From contig DCXE01000045.1 in assembly GCA_002328295.1 (NCBI GenBank), forward strand, positions 3,349 through 36,465: a DNA stretch of 33,117 nucleotides, in the 5' to 3' direction. This stretch comes from Candidatus Peribacter sp. UBA2144. Lineage in GTDB: Bacteria; Patescibacteriota; Gracilibacteria; Peribacterales; Peribacteraceae. This document shows, piece by piece, positions 8,286 to 15,949 of the stretch (the stretch's first letter is position 1; each line of letters begins with the position of its first letter). The notes under the pieces are model-generated. The model was not told the origin of the DNA, ran no database searches, and saw only the letters and a list, made by a program, of their open reading frames with translations. The translations under genes were made by a program, and so were the position numbers.

Positions 8286-9521
8286 ATGCTAATTCGCGAT
8301 TTATTTTCGACAGCGAGTAAGGCCGTCACTGTTAATCGGATGAGATCACTCCTGACTATGTTGGGGATCATAATTGGAGTCGGAGCAGTCGTTTTGATGA
8401 CCGGGGTTGGGAAAAGTATTGAGGGAGTAATCCTCGGACAAATTGACTTCATGGGACCCAAAACCATGGCGATATTTCCCGGAAATGATGGGCCTGAAGG
8501 CGGAAGCACCACTATGCGTCCGGACTTCGATGCACTTACATTCTCTGATGCAGAGGCGCTGGAGTCTCTCACTACTGTAAGTAGCGTTGCCCCCGCTGTT
8601 ATTGTCCCAGGAAATGCCCGATATGGCAGAGAGGAAGCAGACCCTAGGATTATCGGGGCTTCTCCAAATTACTATTTGAATCAGAATATAGAAACTGCAG
8701 AGGGAAGATTTCATGATCAAAGAGACGAGGAGTCCTCTAACTATGTTGTAGTAATTGGATCGGAGATTGCGGATGATTTGTTCTTTGGAAGAAATGCAGT
8801 CGGCAAAAGAATCGAAATTGCCAACAGAAAGTTTACGGTTATAGGAGTTTTGAAACCGATTGGAATGGTCTTCTTCCAAAATATCGACGACAGAATCATC
8901 ATTCCCCTTTCAACTGCAATAAACATGACTGGAAGAAAGCACGCAGATATGTTTTCTCTCCAATCAACTAACGGATTTGAAATAGCATTCGAAGACGTCA
9001 GGGCCTTGCTCAGACAGCGCCATGGGATCACTCCTCCGGAAGATGGATCAACTGATAATGACGACTTTCTTGTTAGATCTGCAGCTCAGGCAGAGCAAGT
9101 TCTGGGCACGGTTTCGATAAGCCTGACTGTATTTATCACGATGATTGCAGGAATTTCGCTCTTCGTTGGGGGAATTGGGATTATGAATATAATGCTTGTA
9201 TCTGTTACTGAGCGTACAAGAGAAATTGGGCTAAGGAAGGCAGTCGGAGCAAAAAGAAGAGATATACTGCTTCAGATACTTATCGAGTCTGTATTTCTGA
9301 CTTTGATTGGAGGCCTTATCGGAATCGCGATTGGAATAGGAATAGATTTTCTTCTGGCAAAAACCGTTGAAAAGTTTTTAGGTGAGTATCAGTTTGCAAT
9401 AAGTGTAGGAGCAATATTCTTAGCCCTTGCAATGGCAACTGTTACAGGAATTGCTTTTGGAATCTATCCTGCAAGGAAGGCATCTAAATTACATCCAATT
9501 GAAGCGTTGCGTTATGAGTAA
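8286..9521 (+). CDS. MacB/FtsX-fold ABC transporter permease 1
   Basis: 411 aa with the MacB plan. One N-terminal helix near residues 20-42 (MLGIIIGVGAVVLMTGVGKS) is followed by a ~230-residue extracytoplasmic MacB_PCD domain. The C-terminal FtsX domain has three helices, starting with SLTVFITMIAGISLFVGGIG and including the ERTREIGLRKAVGAKRRDI cytoplasmic loop that contacts the ATPase. It ends GIYPARKASKLHPIEALRYE, a typical family terminus. It is paralogous to the next gene; the two may form a heterodimer (inference). Confidence 0.93.
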   Translation: MLIRDLFSTASKAVTVNRMRSLLTMLGIIIGVGAVVLMTGVGKSIEGVILGQIDFMGPKTMAIFPGNDGPEGGSTTMRPDFDALTFSDAEALESLTTVSSVAPAVIVPGNARYGREEADPRIIGASPNYYLNQNIETAEGRFHDQRDEESSNYVVVIGSEIADDLFFGRNAVGKRIEIANRKFTVIGVLKPIGMVFFQNIDDRIIIPLSTAINMTGRKHADMFSLQSTNGFEIAFEDVRALLRQRHGITPPEDGSTDNDDFLVRSAAQAEQVLGTVSISLTVFITMIAGISLFVGGIGIMNIMLVSVTERTREIGLRKAVGAKRRDILLQILIESVFLTLIGGLIGIAIGIGIDFLLAKTVEKFLGEYQFAISVGAIFLALAMATVTGIAFGIYPARKASKLHPIEALRYE

Positions 9522-9538
9522 AACAAGTTCCCACCAGC

Positions 9539-9645
9539 CACAGGTCACACGTCGCAAGTCGCAAGACCTGTCACAAGTCACAAGTCATATATCCTGTGAC
9601 TTGCGACCTGCGACTAATCCTGTGACCTGTGACTTTATACCTGTG
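9539..9645. repeat. CACAGGTCAC/GTCGCAAGTC spacer phrase, mirrored
   Basis: Tandem variants of GTCGCAAGTC, GTCACAAGTC and CTGTGAC. CACAGGTCACA (9539-9549) mirrors TGTGACCTGTG (9621-9631), and GTCGCAAGTC (9551-9560) mirrors GACTTGCGAC (9598-9607). It sits between the two co-directional permease genes and could form a long hairpin in the mRNA. Confidence 0.75.
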
Positions 9646-9677
9646 ACCCCCAACAGTCCTACAACTAATAATAAATA

Positions 9678-10898
9678 ATGCTACTGTCTGACACAATTTC
9701 GGCTGCAATGGAGGGACTCCACCGTTCCCGCCTCAGATCGATGTTAACAACGCTCGGAATCGTAATCGGAGTTGGCTCTGTTGTTCTAATGGTTTCTGTT
9801 GGAGCAAGTTTTGAACGTTATATCCTGGATCAGGTTGAAAGTTTTTCGGGAGATACGTTTGAAATTCATGCAAAGGGAGTTCAGGACATTGGAAAGGATG
9901 TATTAAGCATTACATTTGGAGACCTTGAAGCTATAAAAGATCTAACTACTGTGCAAAATGTAGCACCCGCAATCTTTTTGACTGACCGGATCAGTTATGG
10001 ACGCGAAGAGATAGCACCATTTATTTTTGGAACGACCAAAGAAATATTTATTAACTGGTCGCTGAAGATTGATCAGGGAAGATTGCTCACGGACGGAGAT
10101 GATAAGGGCGCCAAAAGTGTGACCGTCCTTGGTTCACAAGCTGCTGAAGATTTATTCCCTAACGAGAATCCTTTGGGCAAAAAAATAACTGTCGGCTCAC
10201 GTAAATTTACAGTTGTCGGAGTTATAGAAGCCATGGGCTCGCCGTTAGCTGAACAAATGGACTCAATTGTCTATGTGCCGTTCTCTGTAGCCAAGGCGAT
10301 ACAGGGGCGTAGTACTTATATTGACTACATAGCTCTGCAATCGAAGGGCGGTGATAATGAACTGACGAGAAGGGACATCGTCGCTCTGCTTAGGCAGAGA
10401 CACAACATAGATAATCCCGAAGATGACGGAGATAAGGATGATTTTTACGCGCGTTCTTTTGAGCAGGCAATGGAGATCATCAATACCGTGACGATGAGTA
10501 TTACGCTATTTCTAGGGCTCATCGCAGGCATCTCCCTTTTGGTTGGAGGAGTAGGAATCATGAACATCATGCTTGTGTCTGTTACCGAACGTACGAAAGA
10601 GATAGGACTAAGAAAAGCAGTTGGCGCACGCAGAATAGATATACTTCTTCAGTTCCTTTTGGAAGCGATTGTTCTTACTTTGATTGGAGGAGTAATCGGA
10701 GTTATTGGAGCCATCGGTTTGGGACTTCTTATGACAGCAGTTGCAAACAAGCTTTTGGGAGGCATCACTTATGCAATTACACTGACTTCAATTCTACTTC
10801 CTTTGATTACTGCAATAGTTGTAGGACTTATTTTTGGAATTTATCCGGCAAGGAAAGCAGCCAAACTTAGTCCAATTGAAGCAATGGGGTATGAATAA
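9678..10898 (+). CDS. MacB/FtsX-fold ABC transporter permease 2
   Basis: 406 aa with the same architecture as permease 1: N-terminal helix (MLTTLGIVIGVGSVVLMVSVG), extracytoplasmic domain, then the FtsX domain with GVGIMNIMLVSVTERTKEIG and the terminus IYPARKAAKLSPIEAMGYE. It clearly derives from a tandem duplication of permease 1, but the two have diverged through most of the outer domain. It probably pairs with permease 1 and the shared ATPase. The preceding start region has no Shine-Dalgarno. Confidence 0.93.
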   Translation: MLLSDTISAAMEGLHRSRLRSMLTTLGIVIGVGSVVLMVSVGASFERYILDQVESFSGDTFEIHAKGVQDIGKDVLSITFGDLEAIKDLTTVQNVAPAIFLTDRISYGREEIAPFIFGTTKEIFINWSLKIDQGRLLTDGDDKGAKSVTVLGSQAAEDLFPNENPLGKKITVGSRKFTVVGVIEAMGSPLAEQMDSIVYVPFSVAKAIQGRSTYIDYIALQSKGGDNELTRRDIVALLRQRHNIDNPEDDGDKDDFYARSFEQAMEIINTVTMSITLFLGLIAGISLLVGGVGIMNIMLVSVTERTKEIGLRKAVGARRIDILLQFLLEAIVLTLIGGVIGVIGAIGLGLLMTAVANKLLGGITYAITLTSILLPLITAIVVGLIFGIYPARKAAKLSPIEAMGYE

Positions 10899-10971
10899 AG
10901 ATATCGGCTTGCATTCATAACATCACTCAGGTAACAATAACTATGTATTCTATTATTTTCCCCTTTTGTAT

Positions 10972-11142
10972 ATGTTTTTTGATGACGAACCATGTTGCGG
11001 CGACGGTACATGCGCACCAGGAAGTGACGATGCAGGTGCAGGTGCAGGAGATGACGGAGCAGCAGGCGGAGATGATGCCGCACCTCCTCCTGTAGAGGAG
11101 CCATCAGCAGATGCTCCTGCGGAGCCCGAAGTTCCTGCTTAG
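10972..11142 (+). CDS. Small acidic Gly/Ala/Pro/Asp-rich protein (56 aa)
   Basis: A 57-codon ORF from ATG 10972 to TAG 11140-11142. It begins MFFDDEPCCGDGTCAPG and continues as a low-complexity run of Asp, Gly and Ala, ending in Pro/Glu. Three cysteines sit in the first 14 residues (CCGDGTC). There is no hydrophobic segment. A TATTAT (10951-10956) lies 15 nt upstream and a strong terminator follows 21 bp after the stop, which supports a real transcription unit. A similar Ala/Pro/acidic stretch occurs early in the next protein. The function is unknown; a lineage-specific small protein is likely. Confidence 0.55.
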   Translation: MFFDDEPCCGDGTCAPGSDDAGAGAGDDGAAGGDDAAPPPVEEPSADAPAEPEVPA

Positions 11143-11189
11143 GCTATTTACGAAAAATAGTTCCCGTCCGAGAGGCGGGGCTTTTTTTT
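11143..11189 (+). terminator. Rho-independent terminator
   Basis: CCCGT (11163-11167) pairs with GCGGG (11175-11179) and is followed by C and eight T residues (11182-11189). A second weak hairpin, CTATTT/AAATAG, precedes it (near 11145-11159). It ends the small acidic ORF and possibly the transporter cluster. Confidence 0.8.
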
Positions 11190-11257
11190 CGTTGCTAACA
11201 TTCTCATACAAATTAACAGCACGCGTAATCTTCAATCAAACATCAATTTGAAATGGC

Positions 11258-11770
11258 ATGAATATCATGCAAGCTTCCCCTCCTATGAATCTACTTTCTG
11301 CACTTAAACCGACAAAAGATCTTAACGGAACAGTATCACCATTTATTTCTGAAGAACCCGATCATGAATTTCTTTCGGAAGAATTTTCCGAAGATGCTCC
11401 GGAAGCTCCAGCTCCAGATGATCTGCAAGCGCATGTAGTTAAGATTCATAGAAATACAAATCAAAAACTGATTATTGTTACTCACGACAAAACTTTGCTC
11501 TGCTTAAAACGAAATCTTTCAAGGCTCGGGAAGAATGAATGGATTGCTCCGCTGTCTACAGTACTCACAATTATCCTTGCGCTAATAACCGCAGACTTCC
11601 GTGGTGCTTTTGGACTGGGTGCTGCTGAATGGAAAGCTATGTTTGTTATCTCCGGCTTTATTACCACCGGCTGGTTAGCTCATACAATGCGTAAATCCAT
11701 CAGATCACTTAGTATGAATGAGGTTGTATACAACACAGTTGAGCAATTAGGAGGAAAAGCTATAAGCTAA
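11258..11770 (+). CDS. Small membrane protein upstream of VirD4-like ATPase
   Basis: 170 aa. The N-terminal ~65 residues are acidic and Pro/Ala rich (EEFSEDAPEAPAPDD). A short mixed region (KLIIVTHDKTLLCLKRNL) follows, then two membrane helices at about residues 95-113 (IAPLSTVLTIILALITA) and 124-142 (AMFVISGFITTGWLAHT). No family is recognised. It ends 56 bp before the VirD4/TraG-like ATPase, which has no obvious membrane anchor of its own, so the two may act together, with this protein as the membrane anchor (inference). Alternative ATG starts lie at 11267 and 11285. Confidence 0.7.
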   Translation: MNIMQASPPMNLLSALKPTKDLNGTVSPFISEEPDHEFLSEEFSEDAPEAPAPDDLQAHVVKIHRNTNQKLIIVTHDKTLLCLKRNLSRLGKNEWIAPLSTVLTIILALITADFRGAFGLGAAEWKAMFVISGFITTGWLAHTMRKSIRSLSMNEVVYNTVEQLGGKAIS

Positions 11771-11809
11771 TAGGTGAAGATTTTCATAGTATTCCGTCGT
11801 TTTAAGGGG

Positions 11810-11815
11810 TATAAT
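11810..11815 (+). promoter_or_regulatory. -10 box for VirD4-like gene
   Basis: TATAAT ending 11 nt before the ATG at 11827; predicted leader about 4-5 nt. Confidence 0.7.
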
Positions 11816-11826
11816 GAGTTTCAACA

Positions 11827-14070
11827 ATGCTTTTATTAGTCCGAATTCAGCAATGGGAAGAGCGAGCGGCCAAACCTGAGCCGCATTTCTCACAATTGCT
11901 CAGAAACCTGCATGAACAGCTTAAGGGAGCCAAAATCAGCTTCGAGTTAGCTTCGATCAACCAGCATATCTATTTCTTTTTAAATGTCCCAAATCAATTG
12001 AAGGAGCTAATGGTCGGACAGATTTATGCCATTTATCCTGATGCTGTTATAGAAGAAGTTGATGGAGATTATGCTAACGCGAAAGCCATTTCTGGTTCTG
12101 TAATGCTTTCGGCTCAGCTTGGAATGCGCCGTCCGGATATTTACCCCTGGAAGAGATTTGATGAATTTGAAGGAGACAGCCTTGCAGGATTGTTCACTGT
12201 AATGAGTAAATCTGAGGAAGGCCAACAGCTTTGGGCACAAATTGTAATGAAGCCGATTGATGATAACTTCAGTTTTAACTTAAGGCGCACTGTTAAATCA
12301 TTCGTAAATAGATTCAGGAAACTTATAAGGTTCAGAGATTTTGTAAAAGCGCGCGGACAAAAAGGGTTCAGAAAGCGTGAAAAAGATGGTCTCGCACAGA
12401 AAGCAGAAGAAAGACAATATAATGTCGCCGTGCGTGTTGCCGCAATTGCAAAGAATCAGGAAAGAGCACAGGGGCAATTGAATGCTCTGACTCAAGCCTA
12501 TGCGCAGTTCAACACTTTGGATTACAACGGATTTAAAATCTGTAAAAAGTCGAAAAATGAAGCTGCGCTTAAGCGATGGCAAGCTCGATTGATGGATGAT
12601 GCTTCATGGATGGGAATTTCGGAAGCGGCCGCTGTGTATCACTACCCTGACCCTGATATTGTTCCGCATATAGTGCACGTTATGGCCAGGAGATCGGAAC
12701 CGCCTTTGGACTTGCCAAAATCTGACGGTTCGGACGTTGTTCCTTTTGGAAAATCCAACTATCACAACCAACAAATCCCATTTGGACTTTTGCGAGCTGA
12801 CCGTGCCCGCCACCTTTATGTAGTTGGAAAATCTGGTACCGGTAAGTCAAAGATGCTTGAGCTTTTGATAGCCACTGACATTAAAGCCGGAAAAGGAGTC
12901 TGTGTAATGGATCCTCATGGAGATTTGGTAGATGCCGTTATTAAGCACATACCAAAGGAAAGAGTTGAGGATGTAATCTACTTTAATCCGATGGATACGG
13001 AGTTCCCAATTGCGTTTAATCCTATGCAAGCTGTGGATCCGAAACTCAAACTGAGAGTTACTATCGGTTTTATAGAGATCTTTAAGAAGCTTTTTGGAGC
13101 AAACTGGACACCTCGCCTTGAGCATGTGCTTAGGCAGACAACACTGGCGCTTTTGGACTCGGAGGGCACTACTGTGTTCTCCATTTTAAAAATGCTTTCG
13201 GACAAGAACTACCGCCAAAAGATTGTCGCGAAAATTGAGGATGCGGTAGTAAAGAACTTCTGGGTAAATGAGTTCGCGGCATGGAGTGAAAAATTTGATA
13301 ACGAGGCGATTACGCCTCTTTTAAATAAAGTTGGACAATTGGTATCTACAAATCTGATCAGAAACATCATCGGACAACCATACAATACGTTTGATATTCG
13401 CCAGGTGATGGATAACGAGAAGATAATGCTTGTTAAACTCAATAAAGGACTTCTGGGAGAAGAAAATGCCGCTCTCTTGGGTGCAATGCTAATTACAAAG
13501 ATCGAGCAGGCAGCTCTGGAACGTGCCGACACTCCCGAAGAGGAACGAAAAACTTTCTATCTTTACTGCGACGAGTTCCAATATTTTGCAACTGATACTT
13601 TTGCAGAGATTCTTTCTGAAGCCAGAAAATATAAATTGTCTTTGACTGTAGCTCATCAGTACATGGGACAATTGATTGATAAAGTTCGAACAACGGTATT
13701 TGGAAACATCGGAACAATCGTAAGCTTCCGTGTTGGAGCGGAAGATGCGGGGATTTTGGAGCAAGAATTTAATCCCATTTTCAAAGTCCGCGACATTATT
13801 AACCTCGCGGTAAGGGAGTTCTATATTAAGATGAGCGTGAAGGGAGAAACACGTGATGCATTCTCGGCAACTACAATGGATTGTACAACTCCCAAGGATT
13901 CCGAAAGTAATAAAGATGCGATAATTGAATTCTCTCGCAAGACATTCTCCAAGCCCAAGGATGAAGTGGAAGATCTGATGAGGAAATGGGACGAAAGCGG
14001 AGGGGACATCTCTCAAGAAGCTTGGTACAGCGGTGCATTAGATGAGGATTTCGCACCTCCCATAGTATAA
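11827..14070 (+). CDS. VirD4/TraG-like (DUF87-type) ATPase
   Basis: 747 aa. The N-terminal ~320 residues are a non-ATPase domain of mixed alpha/beta character with a Lys/Arg-rich segment. The motor domain has Walker A GKSGTGKS at residues 334-341, then CVMDPHGDLVDAV (typical of the VirD4/TraG group), Walker B FYLYCDEFQYF with Asp-Glu at 582-583, and the sensor-like LTVAHQYMGQL. The family comprises hexameric pumps that move DNA or protein through type IV secretion or pilus machines. No relaxase or VirB genes are nearby, so conjugation is not shown; such orphan ATPases are common in CPR genomes. No membrane helix is apparent. Confidence 0.85.
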   Translation: MLLLVRIQQWEERAAKPEPHFSQLLRNLHEQLKGAKISFELASINQHIYFFLNVPNQLKELMVGQIYAIYPDAVIEEVDGDYANAKAISGSVMLSAQLGMRRPDIYPWKRFDEFEGDSLAGLFTVMSKSEEGQQLWAQIVMKPIDDNFSFNLRRTVKSFVNRFRKLIRFRDFVKARGQKGFRKREKDGLAQKAEERQYNVAVRVAAIAKNQERAQGQLNALTQAYAQFNTLDYNGFKICKKSKNEAALKRWQARLMDDASWMGISEAAAVYHYPDPDIVPHIVHVMARRSEPPLDLPKSDGSDVVPFGKSNYHNQQIPFGLLRADRARHLYVVGKSGTGKSKMLELLIATDIKAGKGVCVMDPHGDLVDAVIKHIPKERVEDVIYFNPMDTEFPIAFNPMQAVDPKLKLRVTIGFIEIFKKLFGANWTPRLEHVLRQTTLALLDSEGTTVFSILKMLSDKNYRQKIVAKIEDAVVKNFWVNEFAAWSEKFDNEAITPLLNKVGQLVSTNLIRNIIGQPYNTFDIRQVMDNEKIMLVKLNKGLLGEENAALLGAMLITKIEQAALERADTPEEERKTFYLYCDEFQYFATDTFAEILSEARKYKLSLTVAHQYMGQLIDKVRTTVFGNIGTIVSFRVGAEDAGILEQEFNPIFKVRDIINLAVREFYIKMSVKGETRDAFSATTMDCTTPKDSESNKDAIIEFSRKTFSKPKDEVEDLMRKWDESGGDISQEAWYSGALDEDFAPPIV

Positions 14071-14115
14071 AAGGCATGCTGAGCCCGTCGAAGTATGCTC
14101 CGCCAATAGTCTGAG

Positions 14116-14181
14116 TGTCATCCTGAGCCCTGTCGAAGGATGACACGCCTGCCATGGTTCGACATAGCTCACCATGACAGG
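14116..14181. repeat. Two-module palindromic repeat (GTCATCC / ACCATGA type)
   Basis: Module A is TGTCATCCT (14116-14124) with AGGATGACA (14137-14145). Module B is CCTGCCATGGT (14148-14158) with ACCATGACAGG (14171-14181). The same pair in the same order recurs at 33005-33077, and a degenerate module-A copy lies at 19571-19620. It ends 10 bp before the -10 box of the next gene. Confidence 0.8.
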
Positions 14182-14191
14182 CTATTTTTGA

Positions 14192-14197
14192 TATACT
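14192..14197 (+). promoter_or_regulatory. Extended -10 box (TGA-TATACT) for Cys-rich gene 1
   Basis: TATACT with TGA in front, ending 9 nt before the ATG at 14207. Confidence 0.65.
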
Positions 14198-14206
14198 TTT
14201 AACCCG

Positions 14207-15886
14207 ATGTCCAATTGCACCCAATGCAACCTCCAATTCGAACTCTCTGACAAAGAACTAGAGTTTTTGAGGCACGCTTCGCCCGAATACAATGGAGTTA
14301 AGTATGAAATCCCTCCCCCATCGCACTGCCCGCAGTGCAGAGTACAGAGGAGGATGGCATGGAGGAATGACAGATCATTTTATAAGAGTAAATGTGACGC
14401 GACTGGAGAAGAAATGATCTCGCTTTATCCCAAAGGAATGCCTTTCAAAGTTTTTCACTCTGACTATTGGTGGAGTGATAAGTGGGATCCGCTTGAATTC
14501 GGACAGGAGTATGACTTTAACAAACCGTTCTTTGCACAATGGGAGGAACTGATGAACAGAGTGCCAAGAAGAAATATGGATCTGGTAAATTGCCAGAACA
14601 GCCAGTACTGCAACTACTGCGGAGACGACAAGAACTGCTATTTGGACATTGCAGGAGAAGCTAATGAGGATTGTTACTACAATTTGTTTACTAAGTATTC
14701 TAAGAACTGTGCTGACTGCACGTTCGCGTATCATTCGGAGCTTTGTTACGAATGTATTCAGGTTTATAACTGCTACAACGTTCGTTACGCGATGTATATG
14801 GATGGGTGTTCTGAGAGTGCCTTTTGTTTTGACTGCAAAGGATGCAAGAACTGCATGCTTTGCGCTAATTTGAGGGATAAACAGTATTACATTCTTAATG
14901 AGCCTCATTCGAAGGAAGAATACGAAAAGAAACTGGAGGAACTTAAACTCAATTCTTTCGAATCTATTCTCCACGTATTTGATATCTGGAAAAAGATGCG
15001 ACTCGAGAAAGGCATCTACCGTGACATGGTGAATATTAATTGTGAAAACTCTACAGGAAATAATCTGAAGGACTGTAAAAATTGTTTTAACTGCTACAAT
15101 GCAACTAACTGTGAGGATTGCGCATACCTTTATGATGTTCTTGATGCGAAAGACTCTCAGGATTTAAACTATTCTCTTTATAAACCAGAAGTTGCTTACG
15201 AATTAATCTCAACTCTTAACATGCGCTTCTGCGCATTCAGCATGGCAACGCATTATTGCAGCAAATCATTTTATTGCGACTTATCTGATAACTCGCATGA
15301 CCTGTTTGGATGCATTGGAATTAATCATGGCAAGTATTGCATCTTAAATAAACAATATTCTCAGTCTGAGTATGAGGAACTTGTTCCAAGAATCATTGAG
15401 CACATGAAGTCGACCAGAGAATGGGGTGAGTTCTTCCCGGTAAACTTAAGCCCAAGCGCATACAACGAAACTGTTGCGCAGGAATACATGCCTTTGACCA
15501 AGGAGGAAGTTGCTTCGCGGGGTTTTAATTGGAGAGAAATGGAAGAAGACATCGGAGAAGTGGAAAGAACTATCCCGGCAGAACAATTACCAGATACGAT
15601 CGAGGAGATTCCGGACGATATCTTGAACTGGGCAATAGTCTGCGAGGAATCGAAGAAGCCCTTCAGAATTGTAAAACAGGAGCTTGCCCTGTATAGACAA
15701 CTCAAGATCCCCGTACCCCGCAGAAGCCCTTTACAAAGGCATAAAGACCGAAATGCTCTGAGGAACCCACGCGGCCTTTGGGAGCGCAAATGCGGCAAAT
15801 GCGGGAAGGATATGCATACGAGTTATGGCCCTGAGAAGCCGGAAACCGTGTATTGTGAGGAGTGTTACCTAGCTGAGGTATATTAA
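14207..15886 (+). CDS. Cys-rich zinc-ribbon repeat protein, copy 1
   Basis: 559 aa with 37 cysteines. An N-terminal zinc ribbon pairs CTQC (residue 4) with CPQCR (near residue 43). A conserved block follows: WRNDRSFYKSKCDATG, WWSDKWDPLEFG, NKPFFAQWEEL and VPRR. The middle is a series of CxxC and NC-x-DC units (KNCADC, KGCKNC, KDCKNC, NCEDC) spaced about 12-25 residues apart, as expected of a solenoid with metal-binding or stacked Cys turns. The C-terminal part has NKQYSQSEYEELVPRIIEHM, a DDILNWAI helix and a closing ribbon, RKCGKC ... YCEECYLAEVY. The family is widespread in CPR but uncharacterised as far as I know. There is no signal peptide, so it is probably cytoplasmic. It has its own promoter. 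Confidence 0.8.
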   Translation: MSNCTQCNLQFELSDKELEFLRHASPEYNGVKYEIPPPSHCPQCRVQRRMAWRNDRSFYKSKCDATGEEMISLYPKGMPFKVFHSDYWWSDKWDPLEFGQEYDFNKPFFAQWEELMNRVPRRNMDLVNCQNSQYCNYCGDDKNCYLDIAGEANEDCYYNLFTKYSKNCADCTFAYHSELCYECIQVYNCYNVRYAMYMDGCSESAFCFDCKGCKNCMLCANLRDKQYYILNEPHSKEEYEKKLEELKLNSFESILHVFDIWKKMRLEKGIYRDMVNINCENSTGNNLKDCKNCFNCYNATNCEDCAYLYDVLDAKDSQDLNYSLYKPEVAYELISTLNMRFCAFSMATHYCSKSFYCDLSDNSHDLFGCIGINHGKYCILNKQYSQSEYEELVPRIIEHMKSTREWGEFFPVNLSPSAYNETVAQEYMPLTKEEVASRGFNWREMEEDIGEVERTIPAEQLPDTIEEIPDDILNWAIVCEESKKPFRIVKQELALYRQLKIPVPRRSPLQRHKDRNALRNPRGLWERKCGKCGKDMHTSYGPEKPETVYCEECYLAEVY

Positions 15887-15894
15887 TGCCCCCT

Positions 15895-15913
15895 GTATGT
15901 ACATTGTACATAC
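15895..15913. promoter_or_regulatory. Perfect 19-bp palindrome, candidate operator
   Basis: GTATGTAC-ATT-GTACATAC, 8-bp perfect arms. It lies between copies 1 and 2, 22 bp upstream of the -10 box of copy 2 and roughly over the -35 region. This would suit a dimeric repressor or activator; no such palindrome precedes copies 1 or 3. Confidence 0.45.
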
Positions 15914-15935
15914 AATAGAAATTGAGTGAATGAGG

Positions 15936-15941
15936 TATACT
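15936..15941 (+). promoter_or_regulatory. -10 box for Cys-rich gene 2
   Basis: TATACT ending 8 nt before the ATG at 15950, same geometry as the neighbouring copies. Confidence 0.65.
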
Positions 15942-15949
15942 AGCCACCA

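Noticed and set aside
8195..9645. CRISPR array
   Set aside because: The repeated words are 6-10 bp, imperfect and mirrored, with no constant-length spacers and no cas genes.
11827..14070. Integrated conjugative element
   Set aside because: Only a VirD4-like ATPase is present; there is no relaxase, VirB4, integrase or attachment site.
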